NCBI RefSeq assembly: GCF_018448785.1
Contig: NZ_JAHCLU010000024.1
Coordinates: 1 to 45,425, forward strand
Direction: 5' to 3'
Origin: Halomonas jincaotanensis
GTDB taxonomy: Bacteria > Pseudomonadota > Gammaproteobacteria > Pseudomonadales > Halomonadaceae
Length of the DNA: 45,425 nucleotides
The position numbers and the translations under genes are program-made. A model generated the notes under the pieces. The model had not been told where the DNA came from, ran no database searches, and saw only the letters and a program-made list of their open reading frames with translations. Positions 17,730-25,734 of this stretch are shown one piece after another. Within the stretch, counting starts at the first letter, position 1. The number at the start of each line of letters is the position of its first letter.

Positions 17730-18137
17730 CTAATTCGACAGATTGAGCTGCCACGACACGCCGTATTTATCATTCAGCCAACCAAATTTTTGGCTAAAAC
17801 CGTAATTATCCAAAGGCATTAGCTCTGAACCACCTTCGGCGAGGGCCCGAAATGCCTCCTCTATTTCGCCTATTGATTCACACTCCACGTACAATGACAT
17901 GGAGGGTGTAAAGGTAAATTGGTGGTCAAGATGGCTGTCTAGCGCCATGAATTCGGTGCCATTTATCGTAAACCTAGCCATCTTGGCAGAACCTTCTGGT
18001 TCATCCTCGCCAGATTCGTAGCGCTGAATATCAATGATCTCTGAACCAGGGAATAGAGAGGTATAGAACTTGATCGCCTCCTCGGCTTTCCCAGCCTGCT
18101 CCCCGACAAACATGAGCGAGGTCTTAATGGATTTCAT
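17730..18137 (-). CDS. PhnB-like VOC-superfamily protein, likely integron cassette gene
   Basis: The 135-residue protein belongs to the 3-demethylubiquinone methyltransferase-like/PhnB branch of the VOC (glyoxalase/bleomycin resistance) superfamily. Its features are the start KTSLMFVGEQAGKAEEAIKFY, FPGSEI, GTEFMALDS, and the C-terminal FSQKFGWLNDKYGVSWQL. The metal-site residues typical of glyoxalases are not obvious, as in many PhnB-like proteins, whose role is unclear. The start has GGAGGA upstream (TTCCTCC on the plus strand at 18141). The attC site starts 18 nt after the stop, making this a cassette-type gene. Confidence 0.8.
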   Translation of the reverse strand: MKSIKTSLMFVGEQAGKAEEAIKFYTSLFPGSEIIDIQRYESGEDEPEGSAKMARFTINGTEFMALDSHLDHQFTFTPSMSLYVECESIGEIEEAFRALAEGGSELMPLDNYGFSQKFGWLNDKYGVSWQLNLSN

Positions 18138-18209
18138 CTGTTCCTCCGTTCACGTTTGCACAACTGTTCAGCATTTCTTCGCCGTGCGGAGCATGGCGTA
18201 TAAATGCCT

Positions 18210-18548
18210 GTTGGACTATGCCACCCATCAGGCTGCGAGACATTTCCTATAGGGTATTGTATTGGCTGGCGTGCGGCCTGACGCACCAGGTCGCATGCGT
18301 ACGGATCTGTTGTGACGCATTCGGGAGTGATGTGGGTCATGATCCCAGCCTCCTCCGGGCCAATTTGCCCCAACGTAGCGCGCCCGCTGGTCAAAATCCA
18401 TCATCGGGACGAGCATCGCCGCGACCCGCGAGCGGGCCGGATCGCCGAGTCCGTTGTGTGAGTAGCGCGTCAGCTCATGCTCGATAGCGTTGCTCCCTGT
18501 GGTTGGGGGGTCGGCTACGTTTGAGTCGCTGGGGCGTTAGGGTCCCGA
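18210..18548. other. Gap with possible short broken ORF
   Basis: On the minus strand an ATG near 18340 is preceded by a strong GGAGG and opens a short frame (MTHITPECVTTDPYACDLVR). After QPIQYP the frame continues only into neighbouring unrelated sequence. It looks like the beginning of a gene cut off by a junction near 18250. I cannot name it. Confidence 0.3.
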
Positions 18549-19090
18549 TCACCCGCAGTGTCGGCAAGTGTAGGTTGGCTCCGAGTCGTTGGAGGCAGTA
18601 TCGGCCTCCGGTGCCTTCTCGACGACCGCCAGCGCCCGGCGGATCTGTGCCAGGCGTCGTCGCCGGCAGCGATTGGCCAGAAAGCCATAGTGTCGGACCC
18701 GCATCAGCCCCTTGGGGAGGACGTGGAGCAGGAAGCGGCGCACGAACTCTTCACCATCCAGGACGAGCCGTTTGTGTCGGTCACGATCACGATAGTCCTT
18801 GTCGCGCAGGGTCACTTGGTGGTCGTCCACGGCGAGGCTACGGGCATTGCTGATGGCGATCCGTCGCGTGTCGCGCGCCAGGTAGCGCACCACCGTGTCG
18901 GTGTATTCGAGCAGTCCATGCGGTAGACCACCCACTCGGTGGCCATCAGGGTGTTGAGCTGATTATCCACGTCACCGGGCCGGGTGACCCGGTGGAGTTC
19001 GCCGGCCTGGGCGGCCTGGCGCAGGGCGCTCACCAGGTTCCCGCGAAAGTGGCGCGACAGGGCCCGCACCAGGAACAGATAGTGGCTACG
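18549..19090 (-). pseudogene. IS91-family (Y2) transposase fragment
   Basis: The C-terminal part of an IS91-type transposase is recognisable: LSRHFRGNLVSALR at about 19060, LNTLMATEWVVY, then YLARDTRRIAISNARSLAV, FVRRFLLHVLPKGLMRVRHYGFLANRC and TYTCRHCG. A frameshift near 18915 separates the first blocks from the rest. The N-terminal half, including the catalytic tyrosines, is absent; an IS5 fragment begins there. The 3' end of the element probably lies just beyond 18549. Confidence 0.8.
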
Positions 19091-19104
19091 CGCCCCACGC
19101 CAGC

Positions 19105-19270
19105 CGCCATCTACACCTAGCCCTTAGCCAGCCCCTTTTAGCAAACCTCCCGGTAGCCAAAGAGGTTCTTGATGACACGAGCCGGGCCACCTTGGCGCGG
19201 GTACTGGCCCTGTTCTTCTCGAACGCCAGCAGCAACGTTTTCATGGGACTGTCTTCCAGCTTCTTGATGC
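19105..19270 (-). pseudogene. IS5-family transposase C-terminal fragment
   Basis: The sequence CGGTAGCCAAAGAGGTTCTT, the GAACGCCAGCAGCAACG block and the MKTL-coding segment match the C-terminal end of the transposase copy at 41512-41700. No matching right end is nearby. It abuts the IS91 fragment. Confidence 0.65.
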
Positions 19271-19644
19271 AGCTGGCCATCTGGCGAATGACCTCACTGA
19301 ACGGCGGGGAACGTCCCAATCACCTGATCCTGAATATCGAAGATCTACCGATCGAGGTGTTCAGCCACCAGAGATGCTCGTTCTATTACGGCCATGTCGG
19401 GGCGCGGGATCGACTCGCCGCTGATCACCTCGTGGGCCGAGACTGGCGACATTGTCAGCGGCCTCCTTCGCGGTAGATTTAACCTACAAAAGTCCGTAGG
19501 TTTAAACTTACTCTAACTCATCATCCGGTAAATCCATCAAACACCTTCACTTGCCACGAAAATTTTATTTGATATAGTTTCGCCTATTCATGGGAAGTTC
19601 GAGAAAATTGCAAGGAATACCACACTTCTCATATAGATAAAGTA

Positions 19645-19673
19645 TTGTCATGGTGACACAGTCATTATAGAAT
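19645..19673 (+). promoter_or_regulatory. Sigma70-type promoter for the 19698 gene
   Basis: TTGTCA at 19645-19650 and TAGAAT at 19668-19673 are 17 bp apart. The predicted start near 19680 would leave a leader of about 18 nt before ATG 19698. The ribosome site is weak, fitting a short leader. Confidence 0.5.
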
Positions 19674-19697
19674 ACAGGCACAGTGAGAGAAAAAACC

Positions 19698-20330
19698 ATG
19701 ACTAAAGTTAAAATAGAAAAGATTGACGACAAAACAATTTCCGTGGAATGCCCATACCATCCAGACGCAATCGATATGTTTCGCACTACTGGAGGAAAAT
19801 TCAATAAATTGTGGATTTTTGATGCAAGAGATGAGGATAGGGTAAAAGATATTCTTGTAGATGTCTTTGGCACACATGATTCGGAACAGTGTGAAACTAT
19901 TGATATCCAGATGGCATTTGAAGAGGACGACTATGCAGCCAAAGAAGCGCTTTATTATGCGGGACGCCAAGTGGCGAGGGCGATGGGTCGGGATTCAGGG
20001 GCAAAACTAGGCGATGGCGTTGTTGTTATCGAAGGTCGGGCACCTCGGAGCGGTGGAAGCGCAAAGAATTGGACAACTGTTATCAGCGCAGGAACTGTTC
20101 TGGAAATTCGAGATATTCCCAAGCCCGCAGCTGATGAGCTAATCAATAATCCGCCTGAAGGGGTTGTTGTAAGCCTCGTGAGAGGCGCTTCCATCAGTAT
20201 GGAATCTCTACAGCTCCGGCGCGCAGAGCTTCTTAGCGAATTAGCTGACACCGAATCATTAATCGCTTCAAAGGAGGCTGAATCTAAGCTGGATGAGCAA
20301 GAAGAGATGGATTGCGAAATGGGGATGTAA
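19698..20330 (+). CDS. Hypothetical protein, 210 residues
   Basis: I do not recognise the family. The first ~60 residues (VECPYHPDAIDMFRTTGGKF, then NKLWIFDARDED) form a small alpha/beta unit, loosely like HARP-type domains that read 'gGkfn..W.f'; this is only a resemblance. The middle (about 90-165) contains GVVVIEGRAPRSGGS and is beta-rich. The end is a charged helix rich in Glu/Lys. GTG at 19683 is an alternative start adding five residues. The gene is convergent with an MbcA-like antitoxin gene, with 59 nt between them. Confidence 0.6.
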   Translation: MTKVKIEKIDDKTISVECPYHPDAIDMFRTTGGKFNKLWIFDARDEDRVKDILVDVFGTHDSEQCETIDIQMAFEEDDYAAKEALYYAGRQVARAMGRDSGAKLGDGVVVIEGRAPRSGGSAKNWTTVISAGTVLEIRDIPKPAADELINNPPEGVVVSLVRGASISMESLQLRRAELLSELADTESLIASKEAESKLDEQEEMDCEMGM

Positions 20331-20389
20331 CTACCTCCCCGCCCCTGCTGGAACAGCCTGGCAGGGTTTGAATTCATGTCGACAATAAA

Positions 20390-20788
20390 TCAGCTGAACT
20401 CACCATACTCTATCTTACCAAGTACATCCCTAACCAGCTGACGATCCTTGAATGTGTCACACAGTGTCAGCGGTATTTCGCCAGCTAGCGCCGGTATGGG
20501 CGTGGTGAGCCATTCTCTAGCTATTTTCGTTTCGTCAAAAACCGTCTCGGCGTAGAGGATCAGACTCAGAGTATCGAGAACCGCCTCGCTGTGGCTACGG
20601 CTCAGGGCGGCACGTTTGTAATAGCTGGGTAGGTTACTGGAGGTGGTTTCCAATAGAACGACGAACAGCTCTCGCGCCTGTGGGGTATTGCCCAGGCGTG
20701 CCATGGCGGTGCGAATTACCTCTCCGGATATGCCCCGGCGTACTGCACGGATGTAAACGGCGCTGTCGTCGATGCTGGCGGTTGCCAT
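20390..20788 (-). CDS. MbcA/ParS/Xre-type antitoxin without adjacent toxin
   Basis: The C-terminal domain is the Xre-MbcA-ParS toxin-binding domain: AREWLTTPIPALAGEIPLTL, then CDTFKDRQLVRDVLGKIEYG. The N-terminal ~85 residues look like the family's helical HTH part (SYYKRAALSRSHSEAVLDTLS). Such proteins neutralise RES-domain toxins encoded just downstream. Here the downstream side holds only a convergent unrelated gene, so the toxin is missing. ATG 20788 has GGAGG very close (2 nt); GTG 20845 is an alternative start giving 151 residues. It may now serve as an orphan antitoxin. Confidence 0.78.
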   Translation of the reverse strand: MATASIDDSAVYIRAVRRGISGEVIRTAMARLGNTPQARELFVVLLETTSSNLPSYYKRAALSRSHSEAVLDTLSLILYAETVFDETKIAREWLTTPIPALAGEIPLTLCDTFKDRQLVRDVLGKIEYGEFS

Positions 20789-20862
20789 TCCCTCCAGGAT
20801 TAGTTCATGCGGCCTTCTAGCGCCTCGACGGCGAGCGCACACCACTGGTATGCACTCACACC

Positions 20863-20907
20863 TCAGCGCAGCAAAATCACTTTCTCGCCAGGGCCGTGGT
20901 CAATCAT
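20863..20907 (-). CDS. 14-residue ORF conserved in both module copies
   Basis: ATG 20907 overlaps the stop of the 121-residue gene (ATGATTGA) and encodes MIDHGPGEKVILLR. The second module copy (40285-40329) keeps the same start, length and stop with one residue changed. It may be a short coupled peptide or merely conserved sequence after the gene. Confidence 0.3.
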   Translation of the reverse strand: MIDHGPGEKVILLR

Positions 20908-21265
20908 CCGCCCGATCGAACGGGCGGTGATAGCTTTTCACACTCCCCCGCAGCTGCTCCAGTGGGTCATCGAGTAAATTCTGGACAGCCTCCTCCCATT
21001 CTGGGCATCTGGGCATGTTGTCTCGAAGGGTTTCGTTGTACAGCTCATTTGCCGACTTTATGCTAGCACCTGCCTCGCGTATGCACCGCATTAACAGATT
21101 TGGCGTCGTTTCAACAAACACACTTGCTATGATTGCCGCTGACGATTCCGAAATTCCATCGACTCGAGTCGTGCCGCACCGGAGTGCAAGCGAAAAATCC
21201 TTTTCAGAAACGATGTCCCCATAGGGTACGTTCAGGTGTGTCACCGCTATGCTGAGTCCAGACAT
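20900..21265 (-). CDS. Conserved 121-residue protein of a duplicated module, copy 1
   Basis: I do not recognise the family. It starts MSGLSIAVTHLNVPYGDIVS, is beta-like at the N-terminus and helical after residue 40 (RCIREAGASIKSANELYNET), and ends SVKSYHRPFDRADD. The copy at 40322-40687 is about 93% identical over its whole length, differing mainly at residues 25-50. Conserved coding over two copies shows it is a real gene. GAGGG lies before the ATG. It follows a tiny membrane protein gene and a Phd-like gene on the same strand. Confidence 0.7.
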   Translation of the reverse strand: MSGLSIAVTHLNVPYGDIVSEKDFSLALRCGTTRVDGISESSAAIIASVFVETTPNLLMRCIREAGASIKSANELYNETLRDNMPRCPEWEEAVQNLLDDPLEQLRGSVKSYHRPFDRADD

Positions 21266-21290
21266 GTTACAGCCCTCACGAGATAGAAAA

Positions 21291-21395
21291 TCACTTTTTT
21301 GAGTTACGGTACATTATCCATGCCGCCAGGGCGGTCAGCACTCCAACACCCAGAAGTGGCGAGGCTAACAAAATCATTTCGACGTATTCATTCAT
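21291..21395 (-). CDS. 34-residue single-span membrane protein
   Basis: ATG 21395 follows a strong GGAGGGG site and encodes 34 residues: an N-terminal MNEYVEM, a hydrophobic span (ILLASPLLGVGVLTALAAW) and a basic tail YRNSKK. The layout fits a small inner-membrane peptide, similar in shape to type I toxins. It ends 25 nt before the 121-residue gene. In module copy 2 the same ORF (from 40811) has lost five bases and is frameshifted. Confidence 0.55.
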   Translation of the reverse strand: MNEYVEMILLASPLLGVGVLTALAAWIMYRNSKK

Positions 21396-21428
21396 AGCCC
21401 CTCCCCATTCCCATGGTATCTCACTTGG

Positions 21429-21662
21429 TCACTCAAACCTGACTCGCGGCACAATGCGTATAGCATGAGATCCCAGCACGTCATTAGCAGCTGCGTAGAC
21501 GGGTTCCGCTCCAGGCTTGGAGTACTGATTTAAAATCACTTCGACTTCAATCGTGCCGCCCTCTCCCTCGTTTACATCGCCGAAATCAACGTCGGGGTGG
21601 GCTTCAGCGATGATGCTTGCAAACTGATCGAGGGCCTGCCTTTCTCTCTTTGTCACCATCAT
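21429..21662 (-). CDS. Hypothetical protein, 77 residues
   Basis: A short acidic protein (MVTKRERQALDQFASIIAEA, then HPDVDFGDVNEGEGGTIEVEV). It is unrecognised and lies between the Phd-like gene and the small membrane protein gene on the same strand. It is absent from the second module copy, so it is either an insertion in copy 1 or a loss in copy 2. A second ATG one codon downstream is equally possible. The ribosome site is weak. Confidence 0.5.
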   Translation of the reverse strand: MMVTKRERQALDQFASIIAEAHPDVDFGDVNEGEGGTIEVEVILNQYSKPGAEPVYAAANDVLGSHAIRIVPRVRFE

Positions 21663-21760
21663 TCTAGGTCATCCAGCTTTAGTCTATTAAACAACTATAA
21701 CTGATAGATGGGGACACGCAAGCAAATCAATTAATGCCCATGATTGCAAAAGAGCCATGC

Positions 21761-22099
21761 TTATTTAATAGCTTCAGCCAGCAGCCTCTTTCGCTTCTCC
21801 AGCGGCATGTTTTCTATAGCTTGTCGAATGGCATCATCAAGGGTCTTCTCGCTCATGACGCCCTGTTGTCTTTCGCACCGAGAAAGGAAATCCTTTGGAA
21901 CCTCCGTTTTCTTGGCTAGTTCAAAAAAACTTTTCCAGTCTATCTTCGCTCTGTGCTCAGTTTGAAGATATGGGCGAACCTCAAGAATCGGCATCCCGTT
22001 TCGCGTGATAATCATGGGCTCTGCCGCCTCTTCAACCTCGCGCAGCAGGCTAAGTGGGTGAGCTTCTATCTCGGATATGTCGACATGTCTTATCTTCAT
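21761..22099 (-). CDS. Phd/YefM-like antitoxin-type protein, module copy 1
   Basis: The N-terminal ~50 residues match the Phd/YefM DNA-binding fold (MKIRHVDISEIEAHPLSLLR, then EPMIITRNGMPILEVRPY). The C-terminal half (FFELAKKTEVPKDFLSRCER ... AIENMPLEKRKRLLAEAIK) is not the usual short toxin-binding tail, and the protein is longer than usual at 112 residues. No known Phd-partner toxin (Doc, YoeB, PIN) follows. Instead come a 77-residue protein, a 34-residue membrane peptide and the 121-residue protein. The copy at 40829-41197 is about 75% identical. Upstream sequence to about 22170 is conserved between copies, so it probably contains the promoter. Confidence 0.75.
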   Translation of the reverse strand: MKIRHVDISEIEAHPLSLLREVEEAAEPMIITRNGMPILEVRPYLQTEHRAKIDWKSFFELAKKTEVPKDFLSRCERQQGVMSEKTLDDAIRQAIENMPLEKRKRLLAEAIK

Positions 22100-22199
22100 G
22101 TTCTATTCTCTGATTACTGATCTTTAAGACTTGCAGTATAGCTCATCTCAAAGGTTTGAATGACGTGAATAACGATGGCGGTGAACACGTCTAGGCAGT

Positions 22200-22532
22200 C
22201 ACTCGATGGTCTTAGGTGGTGCAACGATATCTCCGATCAGGGACGGTTCCTGGTCGGAGATCTCGGGGTATTTTGCGATAGGTTACCTTTGCTGCTTAAG
22301 CATGAAGCGTATTGGCAGATTCGATTTTTCGGATAAAATCTATTCATGGCACCATGACATCCATCCGGGTCAGGAACCGCTCTTGGCGCATGACTTTCTT
22401 CTTGTTCTGGTGCTCAGCCTGAGCGAACGAGATCTGTTTGATCGGATGGCTCTATCAGACGGTAACGGGAGATAACAATTTACCCTGGCGGTGGCGATCA
22501 GGCAGCTACGGCGAGATTTATGCAGCGATTCC
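22200..22532 (-). pseudogene. IS5-family right-end fragment
   Basis: The right inverted repeat (GGCAGCTACGGCGAGATTTATG...GATTCC) ends at 22532 and is followed by CTAG, a YTAR target. Upstream it keeps the transposase start (complement of CGAACGAGATCTGTTTGATC, coding MKQISF-like residues) and a few N-terminal blocks. The left extent is uncertain; nothing of the catalytic domain remains. Confidence 0.65.
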
Positions 22533-23216
22533 CTAGGGGCAGCGGATCAGCCATCCTAGCTGGCAGGATCAGGTACGCGTTACTACCTACCATAAGTGTG
22601 GGGCGACTACGGTGTCGAATCACATCGAACCCCTGGTTTTTTGCAATACTTAACTAGGGCCACTTCAGCAAGCGAGCGTCGTAGCCCTTTCCCGGCATCA
22701 ACGACGCCGTATTTGCCTTCGATTTGGCATGATCACGCAGCAGAACAGTCAGGGTGGCCGGCGACTCAACACAATGTCTCCCAGAGCAGTTTTGGGATGG
22801 GTTAAATGCTCGTCAACTATGGAAAATATAACCTTTAAAAAAAGGTCGTCAAGTTAAGCATATCAAGTGGCAAAGGACATACTAAGCGTCTGCCACCTAT
22901 CGTCCTTAGTGACTGGTTCTCAGCAAAATCACTTTTTCGATACTGCCTTGATAGCCCCTAAAGTCATTTTGGCCCCAAGGCCGCTTGTATGATGGCTGCA
23001 ACAGCATTATGTGCAAGTCTAGTGACCTCCGAGTAGGCTCGCTGGCAAAGGCCCTACACAGACAATATCCAGATCAAGGCAATAATTGTCTGTAGTTTTT
23101 TTGCGCCTCCCCCCCACCCCTACTGATCAAATCAGGAAAGCAGGGAAATCGAGAGCTATAAGGTACAGACCCTATTGTAGATATTATCTAACCATCTGCT
23201 ATTCCTTTCTAATAAT
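22533..23216. other. Gap with a second copy of the relic seen near 1600
   Basis: 22612-22760 is a diverged copy of 1598-1740. At 22925-22945 is AGCAAAATCACTTTTTCGA, which resembles the sequence after the 121-residue gene (20868-20886). Otherwise I see no gene. Confidence 0.45.
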
Positions 23217-23249
23217 CGATTGACATAGGGTCAATCGCATGAATAAAAT
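23217..23249 (+). promoter_or_regulatory. Promoter with perfect palindrome over the -35 box
   Basis: TTGACA (23220-23225) and TAAAAT (23244-23249) are 18 bp apart, a near-consensus sigma70 promoter. CGATTGAC (23217-23224) and GTCAATCG (23230-23237) form a perfect 8-bp inverted repeat with a 5-bp spacer covering the -35 box. This is a typical operator layout for repression. Transcription would begin about 16 nt before the ATG at 23274. Confidence 0.7.
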
Positions 23250-23273
23250 AGACACACAACTTGCAGATACGTT

Positions 23274-23522
23274 ATGCCACTTGAAGACCAACTTCAGCAG
23301 AATATAGCTGAGTACCTATCTAACGCTGGATTAGACAAATCTTTGCCTTCATTCACCGAACATGAGGCGATAGATTATTTATCTTGTGCCATTCAGTACG
23401 ATGATTCTCAATGCAATGTCACTGATGCTCGAGAAGCAGCCTTAATTTTTAAGGCCATGATAGATTTTTTAAGATTGAGAAAGCATGCTGGAATCGCTTT
23501 CCATAGACAGCACATGTATTAA
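23274..23522 (+). CDS. Hypothetical protein, 82 residues
   Basis: A helical protein (MPLEDQLQQNIAEYLSNAGL, then FTEHEAIDYLSCAIQYDD) that I do not recognise. It lies directly after a strong operator-bearing promoter, which favours this start over an overlapping 22-codon frame beginning at 23239. There is no clear Shine-Dalgarno site. It is 53 nt upstream of a 235-residue gene and probably cotranscribed with it. Low GC content suggests recent acquisition, perhaps from a phage or plasmid. Confidence 0.6.
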   Translation: MPLEDQLQQNIAEYLSNAGLDKSLPSFTEHEAIDYLSCAIQYDDSQCNVTDAREAALIFKAMIDFLRLRKHAGIAFHRQHMY

Positions 23523-23575
23523 TAGAAAATATCTTTATCCCGTCTTTTTAATCATTTTACACAAAGGAGAAGAAA

Positions 23576-24283
23576 ATGAGTCATATGAGTATTGTTGGCA
23601 ACAGCCTGAAGATTGAAGATATAAGCGACAATGTAGATTGTGAGACCCCGATCTATTACGGAACTGGGCATTTTATGGTTAACGGGAGACATGTGGGGAG
23701 CTTTGAAAGTTTCGTGTTTGCTAAAAAAGTGAAACATGAGGGCACGTCTGAAGTAGATTATGCTTACGAATTTGATAGCGATAATTTTTCTGTAAAGGTT
23801 AAAGATGAATGGATAGATTATCTAGATGAAGAAATTTCTGACTATGAACTTGATCTTTCACAGATTGTTTCAGAAGCGATGATTGACGAAATTGATATTC
23901 CAGAGGTGAGCGTCGCCGTAAATCCTCGCATATATACTGAGGAAGGATGGGTCAGCGGCTTCGTGGATGTCGATATCCTGATTGATCCTGGGAAGATGAA
24001 TAGTGTGTGGGGATTTAACGAACTGGCATCGAGTTTCGAATGCGTGCCTTTTGAAATTGGTGAAAACGGCTTAGAATTTAGTGGCGATAATGATAGCCAG
24101 CTTAATGAGTGCCTTAGTGACTTTTTTGACAAATATACAATTAGCGATAGGGGGCAGGAGGTAGTTAGAAAGATGGTCATGGACAATGTTGAGCTGAAAC
24201 TGAAAGAAATTGGCATTACAGATTACGAAAGCGCTATAAATTTTGATAGCAGTGAATATCGGGGAAGTGCTTTTAGTATATAA
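23576..24283 (+). CDS. Hypothetical acidic protein, 235 residues
   Basis: AAAGGAG lies 7 nt before the ATG, a strong ribosome site. The protein is very acidic (for example DEEISDYELDLSQIVSEAMI and DEIDIP) and predicted mixed alpha/beta; ENGLEFSGDNDSQLNECLSD is typical of its composition. I do not recognise the family and see no catalytic motif, signal peptide or membrane span. It follows the 82-residue gene and shares its AT-rich composition. Confidence 0.65.
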   Translation: MSHMSIVGNSLKIEDISDNVDCETPIYYGTGHFMVNGRHVGSFESFVFAKKVKHEGTSEVDYAYEFDSDNFSVKVKDEWIDYLDEEISDYELDLSQIVSEAMIDEIDIPEVSVAVNPRIYTEEGWVSGFVDVDILIDPGKMNSVWGFNELASSFECVPFEIGENGLEFSGDNDSQLNECLSDFFDKYTISDRGQEVVRKMVMDNVELKLKEIGITDYESAINFDSSEYRGSAFSI

Positions 24284-24403
24284 GCCGGAATCCAACTGGG
24301 CTTGTGAGCAATGAGAGGAGGTTGGGGGCGATTCAACACCCTGGCAACCACCTCTTTAGTACCACACATGGTTGGCCTCTTAAGCAAGACAAGCGTATTA
24401 GTC

Positions 24404-24690
24404 AACTGTCAGGCCAGTATCAAGACACACTGCGCTCCGTCAGCGTGTTTCTGGCATCACCCTGATAGGGTAGACAGTCGATGTCGAACAGAGGATACAG
24501 CTTTAAAGGGATCTTGGCCAGCCCCTTGTAGCGCACCTTCCGGGCACCGAAGAGGTTCTTGGTGACATGAAACGGGTGCTCGTCTTTGGGGCGGCTACTG
24601 GCCTTGGTCTTGTAGAATGCCAGGGGTAGCGTTTTCATGGGGCTGACGTCCAGCTTCTTGATGGGACCACGCTTAGAGTGCCCTTAAAAC
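24404..24690 (-). pseudogene. IS5-family transposase C-terminal fragment
   Basis: It matches the left (C-terminal) end of the full IS5 copy. It has GCCAGTATCAAGACACAC, then the segment coding for a VTKNLFG-like motif, K(V/A)RYKGLAKIPL and MKTLPLAF. Translation on the minus strand is broken soon after. The right end is missing. Confidence 0.7.
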
Positions 24691-24714
24691 TTTCCCTTAA
24701 AACTCATTGGTTAT

Positions 24715-25155
24715 CTATCTCCACGACTTAGGGTCATCATTAAATCCACTTAACTCAAGTTTTTCGAGAAAAGAAAACGTCCCCGGTGAACTTTCTTTAA
24801 CTTCATCCCACAAACGTGAAAATGCTGGCTTATCTAAGTTCTCTATAATCCCATCTTTCCAGTCTTTCCACGTTTTTTTTCCGATACGACGATTTGCTCG
24901 AAGCGCAATCTGCTCATTAGACAAATCCAAATAGTTGAAAATCAGCTCTCGGATATCAGGCCACTGTTCCTGTGAAACCTCTTTCCCAATCAAACAGTCG
25001 ACTGGGATATCCTTCGCCAATACCCGATATTGTTGCACCAGAGAATCTTCGAATTGTGTTTGGGCTAGCTTTTTGCTCAAGTGAAGTTGAACAACACCGA
25101 GTGCTACGCCAATTGCGGTCGCGATGGATGCAATTGTATTCCAGTTTATATCCAT
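24715..25155 (-). CDS. Membrane-anchored hypothetical protein
   Basis: This protein of about 146 residues (ATG 25155, MDINWNTIASIATAIGVALG) has one N-terminal transmembrane helix, then a helical cytoplasmic domain. QQYRVLAKDIPVDCLIGKE, FNYLDLSNEQIALRANRRIG, and TWKDWKDGIIENL resemble a widespread gammaproteobacterial family of unknown function. An in-frame start at 25194 would add 13 residues; neither start has a strong ribosome site. It stands alone between IS5 fragments. Confidence 0.6.
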   Translation of the reverse strand: MDINWNTIASIATAIGVALGVVQLHLSKKLAQTQFEDSLVQQYRVLAKDIPVDCLIGKEVSQEQWPDIRELIFNYLDLSNEQIALRANRRIGKKTWKDWKDGIIENLDKPAFSRLWDEVKESSPGTFSFLEKLELSGFNDDPKSWR

Positions 25156-25369
25156 TACTAAATGACCCCATAAACTAGTAAGTATCCACGGCAAAGCCGA
25201 GAGCTTTATATTTTTATCCCCTCAAAGAGGCAAGAACCTGAGCCTGCTGAAGGCGGCTATCTTCACATGCCAAATCTTGAACTGATCATAATCCGCATCG
25301 GACTTTTGTTGGTTACGAATGTAGGCACAGACCATGTCTTAATCAAGTGCTACTGTCGAAATAAAGTTA

Positions 25370-25640
25370 CCTCTTGCCCAGTAACTCTCGCTTCTCTCTT
25401 GTCCTCACTCCTGACCAGAGGGCTGGACATGGTGGCATCGGCCACGTTGGTCGAGGTGTCGGCGACACTGTGGGTCAGCTCGGAGACCGCAGCGACGCCG
25501 ATAAGGGCCTTCATGCGGTATTACTATTGTTTCGCCCTCTTTGTCTACAATGTCATCGCCGCGCAAAGCGGACTGCGCTTAATCTAGGAAGTGATCTTCA
25601 ACACCGCCGATGTCAGCATCTATCGCATCGGGACCACTTC
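25370..25640 (-). pseudogene. IS5-family transposase middle fragment
   Basis: On the minus strand the translation around 25425-25515 (KALIGVAAVSELTHSVADTS, then TNVADATMS) aligns with the DDE-domain start of the full copy (KAHIGVDAANGLTYSVAATS). Flanking sequence is not coding. It is a small scrap with no ends visible. Confidence 0.6.
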
Positions 25641-25680
25641 GTTCAAGTGAATACCTCGGGCAGCACTACCCTCTCATACA

Positions 25681-25704
25681 GGAGCGCCCGTAGGCGCTCC
25701 TTCC
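25681..25704 (-). terminator. Perfect hairpin downstream of the cupin fragment
   Basis: GGAGCGCC and GGCGCTCC form an 8-bp perfect stem with a 4-nt loop. It lies about 30 nt after the stop of the minus-strand cupin gene at 25735. T-runs are weak on both sides (TTCC on the plus strand), so it may be a weak bidirectional terminator or a palindromic repeat. Confidence 0.45.
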
Positions 25705-25734
25705 AAGAATCAATCATCGTTAATATTCTAATCT

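Noticed and set aside
17605..17754. N-terminal extension of the hydrolase to 17754
   Set aside because: It would translate the attC site, and the hydrolase fold begins right at MRQRIGFC.
18549..18935. An independent small gene of 128 codons
   Set aside because: Its sequence is the C-terminal part of an IS91 transposase; the start is only the frame after a frameshift.
23842..24216. Minus-strand frame of 124 codons
   Set aside because: Antisense to the 235-residue gene, which has a strong ribosome site and upstream promoter.
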